From positions 16,585,501 through 16,649,500 of the forward strand of contig OU964932.1 in NCBI GenBank assembly GCA_918807975.1: a stretch of 64,000 nt of DNA. Reading direction: 5' to 3'. The notes beneath the pieces were generated by a model. That model was not told where the DNA came from. It saw only the letters and a program-made list of their open reading frames with translations, and did no database searches. Source of the DNA: Aplidium turbinatum (Eukaryota; Chordata; Ascidiacea; Aplousobranchia; Polyclinidae). Below, piece after piece: positions 12,749 through 27,700 of the stretch. Position numbers and translations under genes: made by a program. Each line of letters starts with the position of its first letter. Position 1 is the first letter of the stretch.

Positions 12749-15700
12749 ATGCCAAATTTTAGCAACAGAATATTAAGACTGTTGACACATTGCCAGGGTC
12801 CTGCCACCACAAACACTGAAAGAAAAGCTTACAATCAACCCAGCGCTGATGGCAGAAGGCAGTTGCTTGGTCTCAGTCAAGCGATACGACAGAAAGCTGT
12901 TCAGTCCACGTCACCAAGCTCGGAAGTGAAACATCAACGTGGCGGCAATTGGCAAAAGTCAAGCCCGAAGCAAGCTGGTTTTGCAGCCGAGGTAAGTGAA
13001 CAGATGTGCAATTATGTGACCATCTGACTTCAACAGGATTTTGATTTAAAAGAGCAACATGACTGATTTCTTCAATCTCATTGAAAATTCCTTTATTTTT
13101 TCTGCTAATAATGTTTTTTGTTCTTTTGTGATGACAACATAAAGCAATAGACCTACACTTTTGGCGAGAAGTTGCATTGTTACTGGTTTTTGTTGTTGGG
13201 TTTTGTCTGCGTACGAAGATGAAAAATTGCCTTTTAAAATTAATTTGATTAATGTCGTTTGGTGAATCTCATGCTAAAACTATGCGATAATATGTTACGG
13301 CATTACAATTAATAAGGCTGTGAAAAGCTTGCCAAATGCTAGCTTTATCTTGTAAGCCGAAATATCTCTTTACCCAAAGTCAGTTTGGTTATCACTTTTG
13401 TAATTTTCCTCACACATTGACAACTGCTGATTTGCTATAAGACCCCTTCACTTGATAACACATTCTGTTTAGAAAATGTCCATGTTTTCACGAAAACGTC
13501 TGACAAAGTAGGCCTAATTGTTTTTATTTTACAAATTGTTGAAGAATATTTACGTTCAAAATACCGCTCAGAAAAAGGGATAGGTTTGCAAGGGAAGTTC
13601 AAACGTAAGACTTAAACGCAAGTAGGCTACAAACTTACATTGAAAAAACGTGTCGGTTTTTTATTGTTTTTTTGTTACAAAACGTTTTGGCTTAAAATAT
13701 TTGCGACATTTTAATTAGCAGAGATGTATAAACACAAAACTGACGAATAATTTAAACATCAGAGTGTATAAAAGTTAATACCCTGCAATGTTGTATTCGT
13801 TAGCGGATTGTCAAGCCGGTTTAGAAAGGAAAAAGAGCTTTTGCAGCAAAAGTAGGCTATAACGCCTTGCCGGTTGAAGTTCTGGCCATTTCTACCAAAT
13901 GGAGCTTATGCAATAATAAAATCGCTTTTTATCTACTTTGTTAGTCACAAAGCATTCCACCTTTCGCAGGGTATCGACTACTGTTTGTTTCTGTTTGATG
14001 GATCTCCACTCTATCATGTGTTACCAAAAGCTCTTGAGAAAGGGTTCAAAGTTACGTGTAGTTTATTTGTATCAAAATAAATTCTTTTATCTCAGAGTTT
14101 AAATGCCGATCGCCTTTATTCGGCTCTGGGAACTCGACGACCGTTTGCGGTTGACAAAAGTGAACAATGCCGATTAACAATGGTTTATGGTCTTGCCGAG
14201 CAAAAGACAATGGTAATTATTACTTCGGACGCGTCCCTTAATCACAAAAGCTCAGTTTGGACCAGAGGAAGTTTTCTAAATGCCGTGGCCAACAAAAGAA
14301 ACAAGAATACAGATAGAACACGCATTCTTTAGGTTTCTAAAATACTTTTATTATAAACAAGACAAGCCAAGCATTCATCTGGCTTTAATTGATGTTTTTG
14401 TTTTAATTATAACTTTCAGAATCTTCTATCAAAGTAATTAAGAATGTGTATTGGTGGAAATGTGGAGTTTTATGAATACATGTACATTGTATGTGTTGAT
14501 TCTTGATTTATATATACTCTTTTCCAGCGGTGATATGTCAAATTTTTGTCTGTTAGAGAAAGTTGTCGTGTACGGTTTGAAGCGCTTCGTCAATAATATT
14601 TAGGCAACACTGCAAGATAGTAATTATATATGTGATGGCTGTAGGGTGTTTGCACAAAACATTTCCAGTAGACATTCATGTCATGTAGGCTAAGCCAGCG
14701 ATATTTCAGTCAGATTATTTGTTAAATATGTCGTTCTTCAAATAAACTTTGGAAAGCAGTAATGTTTAATATGAAATAATCTATTTAAAAGCTTGAGATT
14801 GAGATTTGTTTTGTAGTTTCTTAGTACCGTTTCTTAGCCGAACTTATTTTTTCGTGTTTGATTAGATTCCAAATTGTGTGAGCAGAACAAAAAGTTTTAG
14901 TTTAACGAACTTTTGTCTTATCTTTGTGGCAAAATATATTAAGGACGTTTATGTGTTTACCTTCAAATATTTCTGAAACATTTAAAAGAAAAATCTTACA
15001 GAAGATGATCAACATTCTTTCTGGTAAAGATAGTGGAATACTTGTCCAACAAGCTACTCCGCTGAACTTATTAGTTTTTTATCACTAAACATTTTCCAAA
15101 AACTTTTGCCATTAGCAACAAGGCCAGTGCAGCCACGGGTGTAACAGAAATATCATTTAACGGTAGAAATGCATTGATTGTGTTGCGTGGCTAATTTGTT
15201 GTGAGTCTTGTTTTGAGTTAAAGGTAAAACATGTACTTTTCCCCAGTAAAACTAGGACGATAACACTTTTGTTTGTGTGGTTTATTTTTGGCTGATTATG
15301 ACTTGGTATCTTAGTTATCGATACGTTGCACTACTAGAAGCAGTAAATATTATGATTTGACTTGTTAAGCGTTTTCAAGTTAACCTATTTCTAAAATATT
15401 CACTAAGCTCATTTTCTCCTGATCTTGTTGTGTATTGAGATAACATGACGCAGGTTTGGTGTTTACAGACGCATTATTAACGTAAAAGTATCAATATTTG
15501 AATGGGCTAAGCAGGGGACAGCACAGAGAGTTGTCTGAAAATGGTTTCAGAATGAAATTTGAGTTTTCTCAATTTTTGTTTTGCTTGTAATAAAAGCAAT
15601 GCAAGCAGGTGTGGAGATAAATAACCCTTGCCTTAAAATGTAGATAGCCTACAATTAACTACTTAGTAAAGTATTGAAAAATAAAAGTCTTCGCTTTAGA

Positions 15701-18700
15701 TCCCAAAGGCTTGCATAGCCTACTAATAGGGGCAGGTTTTTGCCAGATGTAGTTGAATTACAAGACGTTGGAGCTTCTTTGTTTATTCCGAGCTGGAAAA
15801 TGAAAAAAAAATACGTCTATTGTGATAGTAAAGTTTGCTATGCTAATGTGTTCCACTTTTCTCTCGTGATTTACGCTTGCGCAAAAGCGACAGACTGAAG
15901 GAGTAAACTTCAAAACTAGCTTTTCAGTTTTCGAAAAAAATATTTTGTTTACTTTACATTCAAAGGACACATTATCATTTTACGTACTGACAAAGCGTCT
16001 TTGAAGATATTTTAACAATCTGATAAACAACACCTCTCTTAGAATTGGCTTAAAGTAAGTGCGGCAATTTTTTTTTTGGAAAGTTGCCTATTACTGAAAA
16101 CACATAAGTTGAGTGTTAGCAGGTGTTGTAAAACGTGAAAAAGTAACGCCTTAGATGAGTCACACTATTTTGCCAACGCCTCAAGTCGGTAACAGTGAGT
16201 TAATCACTTCTCTGGTAGCTTTATTTAGCTGTATAGTCCTATGCTGCACGCTGGTTGACAAAACGAAATCGAAAATTTGTAAACGAGGCTATTTTCAATG
16301 TGCTTGTAATAATAAACAACTGGGACACTTTGGAAAGGTTAGAAATCCATCAGTTATAATTGTCTTTGATCTATTTTCTTTGATAGAAATAATTTACATT
16401 CTCTGCACCGTAGTTTGTTATAATCATGTCTTTAATTGTTTCAAGTTTTCTTGTCTGCAATTGCAACTACAGGCAAAAATGTATTTGCCTTCGGCCCTCC
16501 ATTAAGCTAAACCTGAAAATTGTCCGTCTTTAAGCTCTATGTTATGTTAAAAATAAATAATGGGTCTCTACGTACAATGATTTCCACCTGGCATTTCCCT
16601 TCATGTATAAATTATAAAACAAATTTAAAATTTTGTTTTTATCCTCTTTTATTCGAAGGACTTTTACTGGGCCTAAGCGCTAAACGCAAAACATAATGTG
16701 TCCGAAATCTTCCCTTGTGCAAACCTAGACAAACTTTTCTTGAAATTAAGACAAGTGGATCTTCAAAGAAGAACCTACCGTACTGAAATATTTCAGTAGT
16801 CATGAAAATGGTTTTAAGCCTAATTTCAACTTAAAGCCAAACCTTTTTAATCCAACTTCGAAAGTTTAACTTTATCTCAAGACCGACCCTAAAATACAAA
16901 GCATGCATTTCAAATGGGAAGTATCAATGTAGTAAACAAAGTGCACAAAAAGCTACCAAAGCGAAACCAAGCCCCCTCTCTTTGAGGTTACGTAGAACAC
17001 CCTTGCTTGAATCTTTGTTTTTGTGAAGGTACATTTTTATATTGTCTAATTTCTTAAAGCTCTTTCTGGATGCGCTGTTTAACGATTGATTAACAAATAC
17101 ATTGATGCAAAATTGTACAAGTCTTTGTAATGTTTTCACACTGCACGTTTGCCTCTTTGCCACATTTAATAGCAACTGCAACATTATTTAAGTCTCTTAA
17201 ACACAGACTTGTCAAAGTTGTACATTTAATCTTGTGTAGCCCACACCTTCTTAAAGTATTTTTTTCACTAACTACAGAAAACGTGTTTTGCTTTTGAACA
17301 AGCTGGTGTTTCAATCTACACAAATACTGCACCGCAAAATCGCATTGATTAGCCACACTTTTGCTATTATGAAAACGCTTCGTTTAAACATGCAACGCCA
17401 GTTATAGTTCCTTAATCATATTTTATCGTGGACCTACACGCTCTCCAATCACATATTAATGAGAGGTCAAAAAGGTCTTGTTTACATTTCAAAACTTGTA
17501 GGTCGGATTTTCCGTTTACGGTTATTTATTGCCCGACAAACTGCTTTTTGCGACTCCTAATTAAGTTTTTATACTGTCGTGACGACTAGAGCGATGTTGT
17601 TAGGTGAATTTTAATCGATTCTCCTCTTTTTGGAAAATATGCTTTAAAGTTTAAAGCATTGCTGTCTGAAGAGAGATATGGCGTTTGTTGCAACATATTG
17701 CAGATTTTTGCAGATTTTGCCGATTATATATTGCCAACAAGTTTATTAAAGTGCCCCTGACAGGTTGGATCCAAGTATAGTAACTTTTTAAAGCATTTTC
17801 TAGCGCAGAATTACACTTAGCGAACTTTTTAATCTTAACCTTGTAGCTCGACTAGTTAGGGCGTAATTTAATCAAACGACTGCTCCGCAGCGCCACCACA
17901 GGCGAAACTCCATATTTCACTGCTCTGGGACGACTTTGGTGGTATTACGTCATCCTAAGTGGACGTCGTTAGCAACGGATGAAACAAACGCTTCCTAGAT
18001 GTAATTGGTGGATCACAGTTTGGTCGGAGTTGGTACAAGAGGTTGCTTTTTTCGAAGATTTATTGTTTTTTGCAGTTTAATAAAACTGTACTGGATACGT
18101 TCCTACAAAACCTAAAATATACTTGAAGTGAAAAATGAACAAATCGTACGAATCATCATTCATATTTAATTCATCATCACTATTCAAAAATAAATAAAAG
18201 TTCTCTCTCTCTCTCGTAATGTGCCTTCAGATGGCCATTGAAATCCTGTGTAACTGCCATCTGGATCTGGAAAATTGTTTCGGATTCGCCAAACAATGCA
18301 TGACGGCATCACAATCCGATTGTTGCTTCCGAGAGCACCACCTTGTAGTATACACTCCAACACATGCCTGTAGGCATTTTTACTTGAGTGGTATTAACAA
18401 AATCATCTTCAGTGAAGTGAACATATACGACTAGTTTTGTATGGCCCATCCCACTTTCGAACACTTGAAGAAAACTTTGACCATTTTCTTCTCAGTACCT
18501 CGTTTTGTGGGAAAGTGGGAAAAGAAAGCACACGGTCTTTGTCACTGACAATGTCACATAAACAGCAATTTGTAGGCATTGCCTCAACCATAAATTAAAG
18601 GTACTGTTTGTGAAATACTGTTGTTACACTGCAAATGGCTATAGCCAGATTAGGACAAATAAAAAAGTATGAAAATTGTAGCCCTATGAAACTGCAATTT

Positions 18701-21700
18701 CAATTGAATTGAGATGCTGTTTGATAAAAGTAAACTCAACCTATTTGATTGAAACCTGATAGTAATAATAAGTTCACTTTTTCATTTCGATAATTCTTAA
18801 TTTGCACATGCTTTAGACCAACAAAGCCCCACACATTCACGTTTTGCAATAGCCGTACCATACTTTACCAAGTCATCACAGAGAAAGAATGTATCCTTCC
18901 CGCTCACTGTGACGTCACAGCGGTGTTGCCGTTTTTATTTTCGCAATTAAATGAGTGCCAGATTCGCCGATGTCAACGAAAGTTTGCAAGCGTGTAACTT
19001 AGTAGCCTGTTGATATTTTTTACGATTTGCTGGTCAGGGAAGTTTGTTAGTGTCATCTTTTTGGTATTTTAGGTAAATTTCGCGAATTTATTTACCTGTC
19101 AGAGGCACTTTAAAGCTTTTAAAGAAATCTTCTTACATATCCTTACAAAATTTAGGAACAATTGCTTTATTTTTTTTTTTATAAAATCCGGAATTCAAGC
19201 TTTAATTCCGGTCTCAAAACAAGAATTTCCGGAATAAGAAGAAATTTATAGAAGGGGAAACATTTTTATCACTAACGAGGTTTCAATACCAGTATGTTTT
19301 ATCATTGATTCAACGTAGGCTATGCAGACTTTGGACTGATTTTCATAAAAGGACTCATTTCCTGGCTGGGATGTTTTGTGTGTGACATCTACTGTGATGG
19401 TCGAACACACGATATGAAATGTGCTTTTTGTTTCAATAGAAATCGAACTCCCCGCCAACAATAGAAGAAAGATTGCGAAGTCTGCTCAATAGCGACACCG
19501 AGGAAAAGAAAGAAATGAAAGCGTTGGTAAGTCTTTCCTTCATAATCAAATAAAAGCTGTTGTTCTATGCTTATAGTAGCCTATATTAGAAAATGTAAGT
19601 TATTTGATTTGTAGCTTGTTTGTTTACACTTTGCAATGTGATTGTTGTTTTATACAAAATGTGTTTTTTTATTCAGAAAAAAGCAACATCCATGATGTCA
19701 CAAAATAACCGCTGCAAAACGCCAGCTCCTAATCTACCCGAGAAGCTGAACAAGAATAAATTACCCGCTGAAGCTCAGCAAAAAACTGCATTCAACAATT
19801 CTGAAGCTGTTTATGTTTCTCGGGCCCAAAGAGTAAGTTGCTGCTGGAAGGGAAGTTCGATTTAGAATGAGTCGTGAAAAAGAATTTCATCGCAAGATAA
19901 CAGTAATCGTAAATTTTCAGCACTGACACCAACACCAAATTGCATTAAGTCTTTCATTTTTAGCTAACATTTTTTGCTTTTGTTTCTAATAAAACTACAC
20001 TCAAGCATATTGGGACTTCAAAAACGTGCTTCATGTTAATTTTTGCCAACGAGCAAAAACGATAAACTACGAAGTATTGTTGCTGTTGTTATAGTAGGCC
20101 AAAGTTAATTTTTACCACTGCAGCTGAGTTTAACGTTAAATTATTGCTTGATCGAATAATTGTGTAATTTAAGGGTAATGGGTACATTAAAGACAACTTA
20201 TGGAAACAGTTGTGTTAAGTTCGTGTTTAAGTGGATGTTTGTTATTATTACTCTTTAGACGTCACCAAAATTGAGAGTCAAGTCTCAAAAGTCAAGTTAC
20301 TCTCCCCCTCCACGACCCCAAAGCGCTATACCACCATCTTTTCACGAAGTAGATTCTAACAAACTGGCCGCTGGTGCACATCATCAAATGGTAACGTCTA
20401 ATTGCTTTAGTGTTCGATTTCAAGTTAGATAGTGTTTTTGATTTAGCCTAGCTATAATGATTAGTAGCTCATTTTTAAAATATCTCATAAAATGCATCTG
20501 AACTGCCGTTGCGCAATGCAGGCTGCATATATGTATGGAGTATAGATGCGTATCAGTTGTACGGTTGACAAACACTTGGCCCTCTCAGACAAGAATTAAT
20601 AACAAACAAGATGATTTTGGGTAATAGACTTAAAAAACTACTCTCAATTCAGTGCCATCTAATAATGGAATCATGTAGGCTACTTGCACGAAATTTCAAT
20701 AATAAGGCTTAAAACTTTGAGCTTGGTAAGCACTTTTGGTTTGAAACTTCAAGAAGTGTACAAATCGTCGATTAAGGTTTTTAAAAGGCTTCCTTATTCT
20801 ATGAGATTGCCATCGTTCTTTGAGCCTCGATCTGGGGCAGAGTCTTTTCTTTTACCACCATTACCATACATACGTTACAATTGATAATCATTAATGAACC
20901 AACAACACCGAGGCTATGTTATATACGATTTCATACAAGAAACAGTTCCTTTGGTTGTAGGCTATGGTTTTATTTTTATATTTGTTTGTTTTCAATTTTA
21001 GGAAGACAACCGAACCAGAATGAACAGAACACCTGTACCAAACCAAGCATGGGGAGATGTAAGAAAAACTCCAACCACAGGATTTTCCTCTTCAGAGCAC
21101 ATGCTGAGACCAAACAGCACAGGACCTTGCTTTCATCGAAGACCAATGTCGGAGTATGGAAAAAGTGGACCTGCAGTTAGAAGATCAATGAATTTTGAAA
21201 CAGAAAAGGGACAACCGAGTAACAGGCTAGTCACGGAGTTTAACCCTAACTTGAACCCTTCCATGCGCTATGGGCCACCTTCAACTCAACCACATGTAAA
21301 TTCTCATATTCAAAACAGTTCATTCTATCATTCCACTCCAGTGGTGAACATGAATAGCTCTCAACAGTTTGTCAACGGTGGACCTCCTCCGCAGCATTTT
21401 TCAGATCAAAGGCTGGTTTACACTACCCACAATTCAGCATCACCAAGTCATATGGACCCACGAATGGGCAAAACTCCATCCCCATCCACTACCAAAATAA
21501 ACTCCTTTGAAGCTTCGTATAAGGAAATGAAAAACAAAACTACTCATGACAACAACAAGCAATTGATGCTCTCCTCCCCTGTACCACATATGTTGCACCC
21601 TAACGGTAATAACGATTATTATCCGCAGCAGAACTTTAGTTTTCGAAGGGCTGTGCACCGTTCTGTAAGTAGCGAATCGGAACGGCATAAAGTGAGTGAC

Positions 21701-24700
21701 CCCAAGTGTAGGCTTATGAACAACTCAACCTCACCACTAAGTGGGGATAAAAGCTCGCGAAAAAGCGATGATAGAGACAGTGGGACTGTAGTTGAGCCTG
21801 AAGCGTCTGTTTTTGACTTTGATTCTTCTGTACTCACTGATGAAGATAGGGATACGGAGTGCGTAAAATCCGGAAAAAAATCTTTTTCTCCGCATCACTC
21901 GCAAGAGAAAGAAACCAGTTGGTCAAGGTCGAGCACTCCCATTCTTCCGCCTTTGTCTTTCGAAGAGAATCGTCAAAATCTAGAAATGGGTGTCAGAAAA
22001 GTACCAAAAGAAATCGGAAATGAAGTAATATACAACTCATCCTTCACACAAAAGCAAAATAGAACTGTTGCTTTAAAAAGCGCACATCCTGAAAACAGAA
22101 GTAAGTAGCCTACGTTTTCTGTAAGTTGAATTTACGTTCTATTCAGTTGCTTTAAAGCGCGTTTTGAGCACTTCGACATTTGCATAAAGCTGTAATACTA
22201 CAATTCTAAGGTTTGCGCTGCTTCACTCATTGTGTAACACAGGCTCATCGTGATCATTGTCTGCGAAAGTAGTCTATGCAACGCTAAAACTAGGTTGTAG
22301 TAGTAGTACAATGGATATACTTTCAAAAACATACAAATTAATTAAACTTTTTTTGCCGAAAAGAAAGCTGAACTAATAGTGATTTAGATAATATGAAACC
22401 AAGGAACTTTATAATTGATTAAACTACCATTCAACGTTTTATATGCAGAAAAAACTTTTTCTCGAACCGTAGAAAATTTCATGATCAGATCACCGCTTCA
22501 ATGCGTGATGGAAATCTACAGATAAATCTGCATCAGGCATTGCAGAGTGAAAAAAACAGTGTTGCAGAACGCGTTTTCGAATATTAAATTCTCATCAGTG
22601 CAACTACGTTCATAAACGCAATAACAACGGATACGCTACTGTATTACATTGTATTATAATCACTGAAATCATATTGAATTGATATTAATAACAATACCGT
22701 CTATTAATTTTCATTGCTTATCTAAGTACTGTAAATTAGTATACTTCGGTAGATGTTCATTGTGATGGCTTTTTTGCTTTGAACATTAAGTTTGTTTTAA
22801 CAAAAAAAAAAACCTTAAGCGAGTAATGTCGGTCTGGAATTGCATGCGGGAAGTAATTTTCTGATGTCTCTGGATTTATTAATATTCAATTGAACACTGA
22901 GAATATGTCCTTATAATGTTTGTAATGTATTGTATTGAGTTTAAATTTAACCGTTGTTATTGCGTTCATAAACGTAGTTGCACTGATGAGAATTTAATAT
23001 TCGAAAACGCGTTCTGCAACACTGTTTTTTTCACTCTGCAATGCCTGATGCAGATTTATCTGTAGATTTCCATCACGCATTGAAGCGGTGATCTGATCAT
23101 GAAATTTTCTACGGTTCGAGAAAAAGTTTTCTCTGCATATAAAACGTTGAATGGTAGTTTAATCAATTAATAGTGATTTACAATACAGCAAAGCCCCTCC
23201 AACGCTCTGTGGAAGAATTGAGAGTAACCGCTAGCGGCACTGCTGAGCTGTCTCCGACCGAGAGCGCTCTGAGTGAAATGCAGGCGAAAAAGCACGATCA
23301 AAGAGCTAAGGTAAAACATAAACTGAATGTTTAGATTTGTTGTTAATATTTATATTTCCTAAATTCAAGTTTATTTAAGTCAAAATAAAATAAACAAATC
23401 CGTGTAAACCCACAACATCTATCCCTCCTTGTTTAAAGTAGGCTATTGCGTTGCTGCAGGAAAGCAACGTTTGAAATTAAAATTGCAAACAGATTTTAAA
23501 TATAAATACAACCCAAATCACAAGCTTTGCCCTATCCGAGAAATAGAAATATAACACACGCATGTCGAGCTCGTTTTCTACTCATATAATTCTCCATCGC
23601 GTCATAGCCAGGTTACGGTGCTGCCAAACATATCTATCTAAACATAACATATTTGCAATAGGATCAATCTTTTATCTACAATATTGATTCTTTTGTGGTA
23701 AAATAGCGATAATAATTTATAGCCTAGAACTAAAACTTAACTTTGTTTAATCAATTATATTCTTTTCTAAAATAAGTTTTGAGAAACTTTGTGACATTTG
23801 CAGCACTGCTTAGTGATCTCTAACGTTAAAAGATCACATTAGAAAATTAGTGACGTCAGGTTTTACAGCATCTTGTGATATTGTATCTTTGTATACACAC
23901 AGTGCAACAACATGTAATGATAGTATCTGAGCTATCTTCGCTCTAAACACATCGGCCCCAAAGTGATTAGTTTGAAAGTAATAAAACTGCTTATTGGCAG
24001 CAAGATCAGCAATGAAATTGCTTATGATATTTGCAATAAAAATTACTTGATATATATTTGAGCCATGTCTGATATTTAAGCTGTTTTATTTTTGAGATAA
24101 TTATCTTTTGAAGTTGCCTGTTTATAGAAATAATGTCTGTTCAAACGTCGATGTGTCCAAATTGATGGCTGCTCGAGGTTTGTATACACATTATTACACA
24201 ATCTCATCATGAAATATTTATCCATTCACATTAAACAAACAAGTTCAACCAATCCATAAATTTTTAAAATTGTGATGCTAAACAGCTTGGTAGTCATCTT
24301 GCAAAACAGCTTCTTAAGAAACTCCATATATTTGAGTTGTAGGATAAGTCTACAACTTCGTTGGGTTCCTACTGTTTTTATTCGCTTGAGACGCAAAAAG
24401 TAAAAGATTGTGCTGCGATCTATCGCGTTTTTGTCGAAATAAAAAGTGATTTTTTTAAATGCTTGGAAAACCATGCCTGGTCGGTAGCCCCGGAGGCCAA
24501 TTAGCACAATATTCGTTTGCGATAGTTTGTTCGATAAAAGCGTTGAAGCATAATAATTCTGATGCAAAGATACAGTAAAAAATACTACATTTTTTAACCA
24601 AAGAGTTTCACAAAATTTTTGTGCATTGTGATAAATGCAAAGTAATTATGGCTCTTTCACAATGAGATTTCCAGTTGAACACAAAGTTCAACACAATAAG

Positions 24701-27700
24701 GAGCTACGACAAAAATTAAATTTTATTTGGTTTCTTTTGTTTAATCACAATTGCATTAACAACATTCACAATTCGGCAGAAATATGACAGCGAATTGTAA
24801 TTTTTAATAACAATAATCTATTTTTAAAAAGCGTTGTATGCTTAATGCTTATCACATACGTTGCTCTCAGCGCTTCACAAAATAGACAGTATCAGGCATC
24901 AGCGCAGCCAAGTAATAATAAGGCAAAATTTAAGGAAATATTACCAGACATTCCAGTTAACAAATGGTCTTTTTTAGATCGGCTTTTATCTTTTTGTTTT
25001 GTTTTTGCAGATACTTATTTAAAATGAAAGCTGTGATACCTCAAAATGTATTGTGTACAGGACTCTTTACTACATGTGCAGCAGTTCTCAGTGCTTGAGG
25101 TCTACCATACAAAGGGCTGTACAACAATCGTGCTTTCTGCTGGTAGAAAAGTTCCACTTAAAAACTGTAAAGAAAGAAAACTACTTTTACAAAGTATCCA
25201 ATAAACATGAAAGTACGAAAACTAAAAGATTTACCAGAGAATTTGCTTTTTTTTCAAGGTTGTCTCCAGCAAGTTGCAACGTGGTCCGTCGGGAAACAGG
25301 AGAAGTTTTCGTCGCAGAAACTCTTCTGGTGACGAAAGAAAGCAACGAACACGTCACAGACGAGTGTATGACGACAGTGACATCACAGATTGTTCAATGC
25401 AGCGGGCAACTTATAAGCTTCCGAGCAACAGAAAGAAATCTGCGGACCCTTCTTATAGGGCTTCATATTACAGGTAAATCATTAATTTAAAGCCAAGTTT
25501 TTGTCACTCATGATAGCCTTGTGCTGAAGATGCGTAATTTCTCAAGAATTCGAACAGTTGTCGATCTGGCCCATTTCGTTGAAACTTCAACTATCAGATG
25601 ACAATTACTCTCCTGCCTTACATGACGTTAAATAGTCATCGTTTGCTTAAAACAATTGCCATGTTCATGATACTTGCCGTATTTGCAACTGCAACTGCAA
25701 TTCTGAATTCGAAACTGAACTCTCCAGATTCGAAACCAAAAATTAGGCGTTGTATCGTAATCGTAGATAGCCTATAGCAGCAGCATGCTTTAAACACATT
25801 TAAAGCATATTTTGTAGGTCTCATCGCTTTGTTAGTTTATGGTAAGAACGTGTATAGTCTTACTTTGATTTCCATGTTTACATTTCAGTATAACGAAAAC
25901 TACTCTTTAACTTAACAAGCCTTTTCTTAACTAGCCCTTAGAAAACTAGTCCTTTAACTTTCTAATAGTGATAAACATAGTTCGGGGCAAGACAAGCTCA
26001 TAGAAAACAACGATTATTGAAACAGAAAGACTTGTAAAGTTGGTTGAAGATTATAATTTTGCTTTCTAATTATGCTATTACAGTCTTTAAAACAAAGAAA
26101 TTGCTTGAAAAACTTTCATAAAAAAAGATTCAATGATCAATTAATTCCATTTAAATAACTTTGTTTCATTTTACAAAACCTCTTTCAGTGTTACAAACGA
26201 TCGTTCCGAGTTTGGGGAAACCTCAAGCGTTCGCTCCATCACCACAACCAGCGTGTGCAGTAGCGTTCTGCGCAAAACCGGAAGTAGACGACATTATCGA
26301 AAGAACCAACTGAGTGGAGAAAAATACTCGCGAGAATTGAGGTAAGTTTTCCGAAACCTTTTGAAAGTTGAAAAAATACGTTTTGTAAGAAAGAGTACCA
26401 GGTCTGAAATTGCAATTGGCCACATGTCCAGTAAACTTTCCCCCAAGCTTTCATCAGGGATAATGCATTAGCTTAGTTTGTATATTTGTGTTAGGGGTCT
26501 CTCCTTATAGTACTAAGCCTAAATTATTTTCTCAACGGCCCTGTGAAAGTAAGGTACATGTAGCAGTGACTGGTAGTCGTGTCTTTCTCAGTGTGTTTTA
26601 TGGTTTTATAAAGTTTGTATAAACTTTTTTTTTTATTAAAAAGTAGGCCTGTACCTCCAGATTTTAACTTAATGTGCTTAATAGTCTTTGCCTTATAATT
26701 AAATGTGCATGCTTGTGTATATTGTAGCCTACCTGTACTGCCAAGTTGATGCACCCAGGATTAACAATAAACTTGACTCGAAACCTTTTTATGGCAGTCA
26801 TTAGTAGACTTACATTTATATTGAATTAAATCAAATTAATTTAATCTAAATAATTTCATAATTGTTTTGCTTCACCACCTTAATGGGGTTTTGGCAGGAA
26901 TTAAAAAAGAATAAAGGCTAAAGCAATCAATACACTGACGCAATACCTTTTTAAAAGCTTTTCGTTTCTTTTAAACAAATGGGATTTCAAACAAACTGAT
27001 TTATCTAAGATGCAAACTAGCAAGGGTTATTCATATTTCTTTAATTTGGAAAAGCATACAATTTCGTCCATACAATTTTGCCCACATGAACGCTGCATTT
27101 GCGTGATATTTTGCATTCGCGAAGCTGTAGTTTATTTCGTGTACCTTTTTGCATATCTTTTTATGATAAATCCCCTATTAGTTTTACAAAATCGAACTTA
27201 TATTAAAGAAAAATATAAAATAACTGTTTTGTCAAAAGTGTTTAAAGCCGGGACATAGTAAAGTTGCTATTGATGACATCCTCTGTAGGCTATACCTTGC
27301 ACTTCCTTGCTGAAAGGGGAAAGTCGCAGATGAAGTGGGTAGCCATTAAATACTTTTGTAACATACGCTACAAAAAAAATATTTTTCTGCTGCTTCTGCT
27401 GACGAAGTTAAACCAAAAAAAATTGCGATTTATTAGAATGATTTTTTTCACAACCGCAAGGTATGCTCCTTGTCAGCTGCGTAGCCGAGTGGTGAGAACG
27501 TCTGCGCGACCTTCGAAGGGACGTGGGTTCGACACCGCTTCAGGGCACGCGGCTGTGTCTCGGCAAAGACACTTAATGGCAAGCCAAAATAAGGGGAGCA
27601 GCTGACTCGAAGATTATATGTCACTTCGGTGCTTCCTGTCGTCTGTTGTATCGCTTGTGTGATCGCAGTGTACTGTATGTTATCGCAATGGCCGAAAATA

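Larger units (their letters stand above)
12992..19439 (+). other. Large first intron of the SAM-domain gene
   Basis: A 6.4-kb intron with no recognised exon. It holds the Kolobok remnant at 17750-19109 near its 3' end. The 116-codon frame at 16155-16505 has no recognisable similarity and no splice context, so it is not called. Confidence 0.6.

Noticed and set aside
16155-16505. 116-codon frame with hydrophobic stretches
   Set aside because: AT-rich intron sequence gives hydrophobic codons by chance; no similarity or splice context.
25053-25490. 145-codon frame on the plus strand
   Set aside because: It overlaps exon 7 of the SAM-domain gene in another frame; the exon frame is supported by phase and splice sites on both sides.
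27478-27550. Possible tRNA gene with clear A and B boxes
   Set aside because: The acceptor ends do not pair and a SINE body follows; the same holds for 61030-61100 and 44180-44250.
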